DNA of 19,494 bases. Origin: Bacteroidales bacterium (GTDB taxonomy: Bacteria; Bacteroidota; Bacteroidia; Bacteroidales; UBA3663). Shown here piece after piece: positions 6,983 to 13,788 of the stretch (positions are counted from its first letter, which is position 1; the number at the start of each line of letters is the position of its first letter). The notes under the pieces were generated by a model. The model worked only from the letters and a program-made list of their open reading frames with translations, searched no databases and was not told where the DNA came from. A program made the position numbers and the translations under genes. The stretch is taken from the NCBI GenBank assembly GCA_004557315.1, contig SFEH01000075.1, positions 1-19,494 of the forward strand, read 5' to 3'.

Positions 6983-8371
6983 TTACTGGTTCTTAATCAG
7001 CGCAATGAGCTTTTCAACGGCTTCTGATGTTGGAATATTCTTCTCAACGCAGGTCTTGTTCTTGTAGAGCGACACCTTGCCAGGACCTGCTCCCACGTAT
7101 CCGTAGTCGGCATCGGCCATCTCTCCAGGACCATTGACAATACATCCCATGATGCCTATCTTGAGAGTATTGAAGCGAGGGTCGGTCTTGGCTGCTTCCT
7201 TGATGGCTGCCTTGATGCGTGCTATTGTCTCCTCAAGGTCGTAGAGCGTGCGTCCGCATCCTGGGCACGAGATGTATTCGGTGCGGGTGAACTTGATGCG
7301 AGCAGCCTGAAGGATACTGTCGGCAAGTTCGGTGAGGAACTCTGACGAGAAGCCAGGGTTATTGATCACGAGCTTGTGGGCAAGTCCGTCGATGAAGAGT
7401 GCGCCCACGGTCATCGCAGCCTTGAGCTGAAGGTCTTCGACCTCGGTCTCATTGAGGTTGAGCGTGACGGTATCGTCGGCAATGGCGTTGCGGCACTGCA
7501 GACGCAGGTCGGCACATTCGGCAATGAAGCTCACGAGCTTGCGTGCCACTGGTATCTCGAGTTCAGGAGCTTCGCTGAGCGACACTCTGATAGTGTCGCC
7601 TATGCCCTCGCAGAGCAAAGCACCTATGCCAAGGGCACTCTTGATGCGTCCGTCCTCGCCCTCTCCTGCCTCGGTCACGCCTAGATGGAGCGGATAGCTC
7701 ATTCCCTCTTTGTCCATCTGCTTGACGAGCAGGCGCATGGTCTGCACCATGACCACACAGTTGCTGGCCTTGATCGAGATGACCACGTCGCTGAAATCCT
7801 CATCGCGACAGATGCGGAGGAACTCCATGCATGACTCTACCATGCCCGCAGGAGTATCGCCATAGCGCGACATGATGCGGTCGCTGAGACTGCCATGGTT
7901 GACACCGATGCGGACTGCTGTGTGATGCTGCTTGCAGATGTTGAGGAATGGCACGAGACGCTGGCGAATCTTCTGTATCTCCTGTGCGTATTCCTCGTCG
8001 GTGTATTCGAGTTTCTTGAATGTGCGTCCTGGATCGACATAGTTACCAGGGTTGATGCGCACCTTCTCGACAATGCCTGCTGCCACATCAGCCACATTGG
8101 CATTGAAATGGATGTCGGCCACCAAAGGCACGTCGTAGCCATCAGCACGGAGCGCCTGCTCGATGTTGGCGAGGTTCAATGCCTCCTTGGTGCCTTGAGC
8201 TGTGAGTCGCACGATGTCGGCACCTGCATCGACAATGCGCTTGATCTGTGCCACCGATCCTTCGGTGTCGTTGGTATTGGTATTGGTCATCGACTGAATA
8301 CGGATGGGATTGTCGCCACCAATAGCGACTTGAGCCACATTGCAGACCGATGATTTGCGACGAATATACAT
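6983..8371 (-). CDS. ispG: 4-hydroxy-3-methylbut-2-enyl diphosphate synthase IspG, intermediate-length form
   Basis: A 462-residue protein. IspG converts MEcPP to HMBPP in the MEP isoprenoid pathway using a [4Fe-4S] cluster. The N-terminal TIM barrel is clear (VAIGGDNPIRIQSMTNTNTND, LVADIHFN, KVRINPGNY, LHLGVTEAGEGEDGR). The C-terminal cluster domain has the cysteine motif ISCPGCGRTL and GIMGCIVNGPGEMADADYGY. The variant is of the plant/Chlamydia/Bacteroidetes type, which normally carries a large A* domain between barrel and cluster domain and is about 600 residues or more. Here only a reduced stretch of roughly 100 residues lies between the two (including EDLQLKAAMTVGALFIDGL). The reading frame is intact and all key residues are present, so it is probably functional. 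It lies downstream of purE on the same strand. Confidence 0.95.
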   Translation of the reverse strand: MYIRRKSSVCNVAQVAIGGDNPIRIQSMTNTNTNDTEGSVAQIKRIVDAGADIVRLTAQGTKEALNLANIEQALRADGYDVPLVADIHFNANVADVAAGIVEKVRINPGNYVDPGRTFKKLEYTDEEYAQEIQKIRQRLVPFLNICKQHHTAVRIGVNHGSLSDRIMSRYGDTPAGMVESCMEFLRICRDEDFSDVVISIKASNCVVMVQTMRLLVKQMDKEGMSYPLHLGVTEAGEGEDGRIKSALGIGALLCEGIGDTIRVSLSEAPELEIPVARKLVSFIAECADLRLQCRNAIADDTVTLNLNETEVEDLQLKAAMTVGALFIDGLAHKLVINNPGFSSEFLTELADSILQAARIKFTRTEYISCPGCGRTLYDLEETIARIKAAIKEAAKTDPRFNTLKIGIMGCIVNGPGEMADADYGYVGAGPGKVSLYKNKTCVEKNIPTSEAVEKLIALIKNQ

Positions 8372-8390
8372 ATTTTTTCAGTTTTTTCAG

Positions 8391-8535
8391 GAAGATAAAG
8401 GTGATAAAGAAGTTAAAGAAGATAAAGACAATAGTTGCATTATCTTTTCCAGTCTAATAATGTTAATATACTCTTTAGACTACCATCATTTGTCTTTATC
8501 TTCTTTAACTTCTTTATCTCCTTTAACTCCCAAGA
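8391..8535. repeat. Palindromic 9-bp-unit intergenic element
   Basis: It lies between purE and ispG. The left arm (8391-8434) has units GATAAAGGT/GATAAAGAA/GTTAAAGAA/GATAAAGAC ending CAATAG. The right arm (8488-8535) is the reverse complement, starting from TTGGGAG. A 29-bp stretch is perfectly inverted: 8403-8431 with 8490-8518. The 58-nt loop contains a second 7-bp inverted repeat (AGTCTAA 8451-8457 / TTAGACT 8475-8481). The structure is MITE-like, but no transposase or clear target duplication was seen. Confidence 0.85.
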
Positions 8536-8552
8536 TCGTTTTAGTCTTATTA

Positions 8553-9059
8553 TCAGTTACACTTATACTCGTATTTGATCTCTGCAAGCTCGGCATTGGC
8601 CTTGACAATCTTCTGTGCGAGATTCTTCTTGTACTCGACGAAGCGTGCAGCGAGGTCAGGATCGGCAACCGAGAGGATCTGAACGGCGAGAATACCAGCA
8701 TTCATAGCTCCGTTGAGAGCCACTGTAGCCACAGGAATGCCTGGAGGCATCTGGATCATGGCAAGCATGGCATCGAGACCTTCGATCGAACCAGTGAGAG
8801 GCACACCGATGACAGGCACAGGAGTCGATGCAGCAACCACACCTGCAAGATGTGCAGCCATGCCTGCTCCTGCTATGATGACCTTGATGCCACGGTCAGC
8901 AGCACCAGTAGCAAATTCCTCTACCTCCTTTGGTGTGCGATGTGCAGAGAGCGCATGCATCTCGAAAGGAACTTTGAACTCATTGAGAAGATCGGCAGCC
9001 TTCTTCATGACAGGAAGATCGCTTGTGCTGCCCATAATGATTGAAACAACAGGTTTCAT
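8553..9059 (-). CDS. purE: N5-carboxyaminoimidazole ribonucleotide mutase PurE
   Basis: A 168-residue protein that interconverts N5-CAIR and CAIR in de novo purine synthesis. The class I PurE motifs are present: GSTSDLPVMKKA near the N-terminus, SAHRTP, AGMAAHLAGVVAA and PVIGVP. The length is standard. No TAnnTTTG box was found immediately upstream, so transcription probably comes from further upstream through the repeat region. A palindromic element separates it from ispG, which follows on the same strand. Confidence 0.96.
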   Translation of the reverse strand: MKPVVSIIMGSTSDLPVMKKAADLLNEFKVPFEMHALSAHRTPKEVEEFATGAADRGIKVIIAGAGMAAHLAGVVAASTPVPVIGVPLTGSIEGLDAMLAMIQMPPGIPVATVALNGAMNAGILAVQILSVADPDLAARFVEYKKNLAQKIVKANAELAEIKYEYKCN

Positions 9060-9099
9060 AATTGTAATATAATAATGTGTTAATATTCTTAGACGTGGA

Positions 9100-9312
9100 G
9101 GTGTGAAGGTGTGAAGGTGTGAAGGCGCTTCGCTTGTTAAGATGTGAAGATGTTCAAGGTCTTTCGTAGTTTCTTGTCTTGTGCAAAGCCTTGTGCAGAG
9201 CCTTGTGCAGAGTCGTGTGTAGAGTCGTGTGTAGAGTCAATGAACATCTTCACATCTTAACACCTTAACACCTTAACATCTTAACACCTTAACATCTTAA
9301 CACCTTCACACC
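9100..9312. repeat. Nested 8-bp and 12-bp repeat element with 20-bp inverted repeat
   Basis: It lies between purE and the PAP2 gene. Three exact copies of GGTGTGAA (9100-9123) come first, then TTAAGATGTGAAGATGTTCA (9137-9156). Its perfect reverse complement is at 9241-9260. The right arm continues as inverted 8-bp units (TTAACACC / TTAACATC) to about 9312. Between the arms is a five-copy 12-bp tandem array (9178-9237). The last codons and the TGA stop of the PAP2 gene lie inside the right arm. Confidence 0.85.
9178..9237 (+). repeat. Five-copy 12-bp tandem repeat
   Basis: The units are CTTGTGCAAAGC, CTTGTGCAGAGC, CTTGTGCAGAGT and two copies of CGTGTGTAGAGT. The register is exact over 60 bp, with a gradual change of sequence from the first to the last unit. 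Confidence 0.85.
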
Positions 9313-9929
9313 ATCACCTCAAACGCGCCCCACATCAGTGCGACACCCACAGCCGTACCAGCATAGACCTGTCCGAGGGTGTGGCGACCGAGATAGACGC
9401 GGATGCTGCAGATCAGTCCTGTGAGGATGATTCCGAGGAAAGGCATCCAGAGTGGCACGAAGCCTGGGAACAGGAAGTAGTAGATCCACATGATGGTGGT
9501 GAATCCAGAGACTGCCAAGGCATGTCCGCTGATCTTCCACCAGAAACTGATGATCCAACTGACGATAGCCACTGCCGTCGAGCCATAGAAAACACACATG
9601 CCCCACGCAGGCACAAAGCCATGATACTGCACTGTGAAGGTGCAGGCAATGTAGCAGAGGAGATTGGCAATGAGCGGAATCTTGCGATCCTCACGCTTGC
9701 GCAATGCCCAATGGCTAACTATCTTGAGCTTATAAAGCAGCCAGATAGTCAGCAAAGGGATGACGAAGGTGTAGAACATCACTTCGAGTACCATGAACAT
9801 GCGGATACCCAATGGCAGGATGAGCATCGGAGTGAAGAAACAGATGAACGTGATGCCATAGGTGAGCATTGCCATCGGATGGCAGCAATTGCTGATCGTC
9901 TGCAGTAGTATGTTTTTTAAGCTGGACAT
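9306..9929 (-). CDS. PAP2-superfamily-like integral membrane protein
   Basis: A 207-residue protein with about five to six hydrophobic segments (for example ITFICFFTPMLILPLG, YTFVIPLLTIWLLY, FLGIILTGLICSI). Three blocks resemble the PAP2 phosphatase signature: KREDRKIP (motif 1 region), SGHAL (motif 2) and SIRVYLGRHTLGQVYAG (motif 3, with Arg and His in place). The Asp that normally follows the His by four positions in motif 3 is Gln here, so activity may be altered. Family members dephosphorylate membrane phospholipids, isoprenyl diphosphates or lipid A; the substrate here is unknown. It follows the broken rpoN on the same strand, with one 9-bp-unit repeat between them. Its final codons lie in the 8-bp repeat array. 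Confidence 0.72.
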   Translation of the reverse strand: MSSLKNILLQTISNCCHPMAMLTYGITFICFFTPMLILPLGIRMFMVLEVMFYTFVIPLLTIWLLYKLKIVSHWALRKREDRKIPLIANLLCYIACTFTVQYHGFVPAWGMCVFYGSTAVAIVSWIISFWWKISGHALAVSGFTTIMWIYYFLFPGFVPLWMPFLGIILTGLICSIRVYLGRHTLGQVYAGTAVGVALMWGAFEVMV

Positions 9930-9940
9930 TTCGTTTTTGT

Positions 9941-9992
9941 AGTTAAAGAAGATAAAGGAGATAAAGAAGTTAAAGAAGATAAAGACAATAGC
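9941..9992 (+). repeat. Single-arm 9-bp-unit intergenic element
   Basis: Five exact 9-bp units in register (AGTTAAAGA, AGATAAAGG, AGATAAAGA, AGTTAAAGA, AGATAAAGA) are followed by CAATAGC, the usual right end. It fills most of the gap between the rpoN stop and the PAP2 start. No inverted partner is present. Confidence 0.85.
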
Positions 9993-10001
9993 ATAATAGC
10001 A

Positions 10002-11338
10002 TCATTGGCGACGGAGATTGGCCTTGTTGATGCCGAGTGCCTCGCGATATTTGCTCACGGTGCGTCGGGCTATCGTATAGCCCATCTCCGAGAGTCGCTT
10101 CACGAGTTCGTCGTCGTTGAGCGGATTGCTCTTGTCTTCATTATCGACAATCTCCTTGAGGGCGGTCTTGATGGCGGCATTCGATACCGACGACGAGCCG
10201 CTGTCGGTCGAGACGGCTGTGGTGAAGAGATCCTTGAGGGGGAATGTGCCGAAGTCGGTCAGCACGTAACGGCTGTTGCTGACACGCGAGATAGTTGAGA
10301 TGTCGTAGCCAGAGATCTCAGCCACTTTTTTCAATGTCATCGGCTGGAGCGACTCGATCTTGCCCGTAAGGAAATAGTCGTGCTGGATGCTAACGATGAC
10401 ACGCATCACCGCTATGAGCGTGTTGCGACGCTGCACGAGGGCGTTGATGAACAAATTAGCCGACCTTATTCCATCCTCGATCATTGCCTTGCCCTTCTGC
10501 ACGTCCTCGCTGTCGGATCCTCGTTGTTGACGATGAAATCGGGACGCACATGCGAGGCTTTGATCTCAATGCCTTCGGTATTGGAGGTGATGCCTCCTGG
10601 CTTCGGATTGAGGTGCTGCAATATCTTCTGTGCGTCAGCCATCTCGCGGTCGGAAAGCTAGGCATTCTGTACGGCATCGGTCGATTTCTTGTCGAGCAAC
10701 TGCAGGAGCATACACTCGCGCAGGTCGCGTGCGCCAATGCCCGCAGGCTCTACATTGGCCTGAACCACATCGACCAGCACGCGCTCGACCTCCTCCTCAG
10801 TGGTGACGAAGTTCTGCTGGAACTCAAGATCATCGACTAGCTCATAAGTTGACCGGCGCAGATAGCCATCGTCCTCAAGGCTATCGATGATGTATTTGGC
10901 AATGAACAGCTCGCGCTCGTCGATTTCGAGCATCGAGAGTTGGTCTTTCAGTGCATCGCGGAAAGCAAGGTCCGAACCATAATTGGTTATTGGCGAGAAG
11001 GTGGCAGTGTCGGAATTGCTATCAGGACCAGGGATGGACTCTTCGTCATAATAATCATCGAGCACGTCATTGTCCTTGGCGTCGTCTTCACTCTCCTCAG
11101 CGGTGTCAGCATCGTAGTCGGTTGTTTCGGCTTCAGCATCCTGATCATCATCGCCCGACTCACCTGTCATCTGATCGACACTGCGCGAATCATCGGACTC
11201 AAGCGCAATGTTCTTCTCCAGCTCTTCGTCGATGAGTTTCTGCAACTCTTCGCTCGAAGCCTGGATCATCGATGCCACCATGATCTGCTGTGGCGACAAC
11301 TTGGCTGTCTGTTTTATGGTCGTTGTTGTTTTCTGCAT
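10002..11338 (-). pseudogene. rpoN: RNA polymerase sigma-54 factor RpoN, broken by stop, frameshift and internal deletions
   Basis: The N-terminal part (ATG at 11338) has the glutamine-rich activator-interacting region (MQKTTTTIKQTAKLSPQQI), an acidic region II and the start of the core-binding region, ending in an in-frame TAG at 10658-10660 after DKKSTDAVQNA. The same frame continues past the TAG with LSDREMADAQKI and LNPKPGG, typical of RpoN, but some 15-20 expected residues seem missing at the stop. Near 10515 the frame shifts (FIVNNED, then SDSEDVQKGKAMI) and about 30 expected residues are absent. The C-terminal 166 residues are intact, with the DNA-binding helix-turn-helix (KKVAEISGYDISTISRVSNS) and RpoN box (ARRTVSKYREAL). 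RpoN directs core polymerase to -24/-12 promoters. Single-protein function seems lost. It begins 20 bp after the plug gene. Confidence 0.88.
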
Positions 11339-11358
11339 CTGTTGTTTTGAATGAATAG

Positions 11359-12567
11359 TTAGCGAGCGTTAACTATGGTTTTCGCTTTGTCCATCGAGAG
11401 TACCGACACCCCTACCAGTCGGTCATAGCGTGCTCCATTCGGACGATAATAGACATGAATCACATATTCGTTCGGAGTCTCGTAGTAGTTGCCCTCGATG
11501 GCTGTCGTCCTGCCGTTAACAAGATACTGATAATTGTATGCACCTTGTTTCAGCAACACATCCTTGTGGAAGATGTCGTATTGGGTATCGTATTCCATCC
11601 TGAACTCTGGGGTCGCTTGCCCATAGGTGAAATCGCCGTCGAGATATATACCCTGGCGGTCGAGCAAAGCAGGAGCCTTCAGGCGGAAACAGGCCTTGAA
11701 GTATTCGGCCTCGGCCGTCTCATCATCGGCGTGCAAGGCATGGACAAGAAATCGTCCGTCCTGATCCTGATCGTAAAGATAGGTGCCATTGCTGCGGAGA
11801 TGGTCGGTATAGAGCAAAGCCGAATAATAGGGTGACTCGAAACTGACCTCGCTTACTCCCAATACGGCATATCGCACGTCGGTAAACTCGAAAACGGTCA
11901 GAGTCCTGCGCGTCTCTCCTCTTCGGTTCTGGCTGACAGTCAGGAATATGTCGGAAGCAGGATCAGCATAAGGCAGCTTGTTCTTATCCCACGACAAGCA
12001 GAGACTCAACTGCTGATGCGACTGATGAAAGTCGATGTCGGTGTTGCCACTGATAGTGCCAGTCACCGATGTCAGCTGTTCGCTCACCGAGAAAGTGGCA
12101 ACTGCGATGACAGTCTCAACATCTTCCTCCGGATGTATCAATACGGCATAATTGCCCGAGGCGGTCAGAGCGACATCTTCGTTGGGGAAACTCAATGAAT
12201 AGTGGTAATAAGGGATGAAAGTGTTGAACGAAGGCTTCACATCCGTGATTCGCACGGGGAAGAACCCTTCGGCAAACTCCATCTCGCTCAAACCATCGGG
12301 ACGCCACTGGGCATCGCAATGCACGAGCGTATAGGTGAGCCAAGGCTGAGTGTCGGAAAGGTAGTCGAACGAGATTTCGACCTTACTGTCATCGCCTGTC
12401 CCTATCACCGGCTGACGCATGAAGTCGCCATCGGCAATGGTCTGAATGGTCTTGACCTCGCTGACCATAGGACACGTCCTATAAACTAAATCCTGTGCTT
12501 GCGATGACACAGCTGCCATCGCAAACACAGAGATCAATATTTTTGTCAGTCTATTGCTCAAAATCAC
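11359..12567 (-). CDS. Type IX secretion plug-like protein (DUF5103 family)
   Basis: A 403-residue exported protein. I choose the GTG at 12567, which overlaps the galE stop as GTGA, with AGGGAG a few bases upstream. The longer ATG frame would overlap galE by 43 bp and add a poor N-terminus. The signal peptide is MILSNRLTKILISVFAMAAV then SSQAQ. The mature region has VEISFDYLSDTQPWLTYTLV, HCDAQWRPDGLSEMEFAEGFF and GNYYETPNEYVIHVYYRPNG, matching the DUF5103 family now named after the plug of the SprA translocon. That protein closes the unused side of the type IX secretion channel. No other T9SS gene is in the window, so participation in T9SS is from family knowledge only. It is translationally coupled to galE and followed by rpoN. 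Confidence 0.85.
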   Translation of the reverse strand: MILSNRLTKILISVFAMAAVSSQAQDLVYRTCPMVSEVKTIQTIADGDFMRQPVIGTGDDSKVEISFDYLSDTQPWLTYTLVHCDAQWRPDGLSEMEFAEGFFPVRITDVKPSFNTFIPYYHYSLSFPNEDVALTASGNYAVLIHPEEDVETVIAVATFSVSEQLTSVTGTISGNTDIDFHQSHQQLSLCLSWDKNKLPYADPASDIFLTVSQNRRGETRRTLTVFEFTDVRYAVLGVSEVSFESPYYSALLYTDHLRSNGTYLYDQDQDGRFLVHALHADDETAEAEYFKACFRLKAPALLDRQGIYLDGDFTYGQATPEFRMEYDTQYDIFHKDVLLKQGAYNYQYLVNGRTTAIEGNYYETPNEYVIHVYYRPNGARYDRLVGVSVLSMDKAKTIVNAR

Positions 12568-13598
12568 ATCACTCCCTTCTCGCGAAGCTTCTCCTGCCAG
12601 CGCCATGCATTGGCGAGAGTCTCCTTGAGAGGCACTTCAGCCTTCCAGCCGAGAACCTCATTAGCATGAGATGGGTTGCCATAGATGCGCTCGATGTCGC
12701 CCTCACGACGTCCCACTACCTTATAAGGAACCTTGACACCAGTAGCCTCCATGAACGTATTGACGAGTTCGAACACGCTCACGCCGTGGCCAGTACCGAG
12801 GTTGTAGTATTCAACCTTCTCCGCGCTCTTGCCCTCGACCATGCGGTTGAGTGCGCAAACATGAGCCTTTGCCAAATCTATAACGTCGATATAGTCGCGA
12901 ACGCATGAGCCATCAGGAGTGTTGTAGTCGTCGCCAAAGACAGAGAGCTCCTTGCGGATGCCCATGGCAGCCTGACAAACGTATGGCAGGAGGTTCTGCG
13001 GAACGCCACGTGGGAGCTCACCGATCTCTGCCGATGGATGTGCGCCAACCGGATTGAAATAGCGGAGGATGATGGCATTGAAATCCACGCCAGTATGCTC
13101 ATAGTCCTGAATGATCTCCTCGGCAATCTGCTTGGTGTTGCCGTAAGGAGAAGTAGCCGGCTTGATAGGAGCAGACTCATCAACAGGCACGTTGTCTGGC
13201 TCGCCATAGACAGTGCATGAAGAAGAGAAAACAAATCCCTTGAGATGGAAATCCTGTGCAGCCTCGAGCATATTCATGAGAGAGGTGAGGTTGTTGCGAT
13301 AGTAGAGGATTGGCTTGTGAACCGACTCGCCTACTGCCTTCGAAGCAGCAAAGTGAATCACACCAGCGATAGGGCCTTCCTTCTGGAATGCCTGATACAC
13401 CGCACCCTTGTCAGTACAGTCGATCTGATAGAAAGATGGACGAATGCCAGTGATCTTCTCGATGCCATCGATGACCGATGCCTCAGAGTTTGAGAGGTTA
13501 TCGAAAATCACAACATCGTAACCTGCATTCTGCAACTCAACACAAGTATGGCTGCCAATGAATCCGCAACCACCTGTGAGTACAATCTTGTTTTTCAT
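12564..13598 (-). CDS. galE: UDP-glucose 4-epimerase GalE
   Basis: A 344-residue extended short-chain dehydrogenase interconverting UDP-glucose and UDP-galactose. The NAD-binding GGCGFIGSH lies at the N-terminus, followed by VIHFAASKAVGESV, the catalytic Ser region SSSCTVYG, and Tyr/Lys in SPYGNTK. ILRYFNPVGAHPSAEIGE and CVRDYIDVIDLAKAH are also typical of GalE, and the length is standard. It heads the galE-plug-rpoN set, with its own promoter and a divergent nadE. It probably supplies galactose units for surface polysaccharide or galactose catabolism; the context does not decide which. Confidence 0.96.
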   Translation of the reverse strand: MKNKIVLTGGCGFIGSHTCVELQNAGYDVVIFDNLSNSEASVIDGIEKITGIRPSFYQIDCTDKGAVYQAFQKEGPIAGVIHFAASKAVGESVHKPILYYRNNLTSLMNMLEAAQDFHLKGFVFSSSCTVYGEPDNVPVDESAPIKPATSPYGNTKQIAEEIIQDYEHTGVDFNAIILRYFNPVGAHPSAEIGELPRGVPQNLLPYVCQAAMGIRKELSVFGDDYNTPDGSCVRDYIDVIDLAKAHVCALNRMVEGKSAEKVEYYNLGTGHGVSVFELVNTFMEATGVKVPYKVVGRREGDIERIYGNPSHANEVLGWKAEVPLKETLANAWRWQEKLREKGVM

Positions 13599-13634
13599 TT
13601 TCTATATATATTGTTAAAGTTAGAAATGTTCGTG

Positions 13635-13642
13635 CAAATATA
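13635..13642 (-). promoter_or_regulatory. -7 box of the galE promoter
   Basis: Minus strand TATATTTG matches TAnnTTTG, 36 bp before the galE ATG. The -33 region has only an imperfect TTCG about 18 nt upstream. The box and the next bases (TATATTTGCACGA) are identical to those of the divergent nadE promoter. Confidence 0.55.
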
Positions 13643-13746
13643 ATGATTTTTATTAAGTATCGAACTTTTATCTGTAAAAAATCTTGTATTTTTCCAACAA
13701 AACTAAATATTTTACACATTTATTATAATATATGAATTTAATTTTA

Positions 13747-13754
13747 TATATTTG
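13747..13754 (+). promoter_or_regulatory. -7 box of the nadE promoter
   Basis: TATATTTG lies 34 bp before the nadE ATG. No recognisable -33 TTTG is seen at 19-21 nt. It shares the 13-mer TATATTTGCACGA with the galE promoter on the other strand. Confidence 0.55.
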
Positions 13755-13788
13755 CACGATTGTTGAAAGAACAAATAGTAATCAAGCA

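Noticed and set aside
8391..8535. Insertion sequence or transposon with coding capacity
   Set aside because: There is no transposase frame and no obvious target-site duplication; the element is only about 145 bp.
8340..9044. 234-codon plus-strand frame containing DKGDKEVKEDKDN
   Set aside because: It runs antisense to purE and through the 9-bp repeat. The Lys/Asp/Glu stretch is just the 9-bp unit read in frame, not a real peptide repeat.
10456..10737. Separate 93-codon gene in the middle of rpoN
   Set aside because: It lies in a third frame across the damaged region; the residues that match RpoN lie in other frames, so this is a by-product of the damage.
12568..12606. Longer start (ATG at 12606) for the plug-like protein
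   Set aside because: It would overlap galE by 43 bp and put a polar stretch before the signal peptide. The GTG at 12567 overlaps the galE stop by the usual 4 bp and has a purine-rich site upstream.
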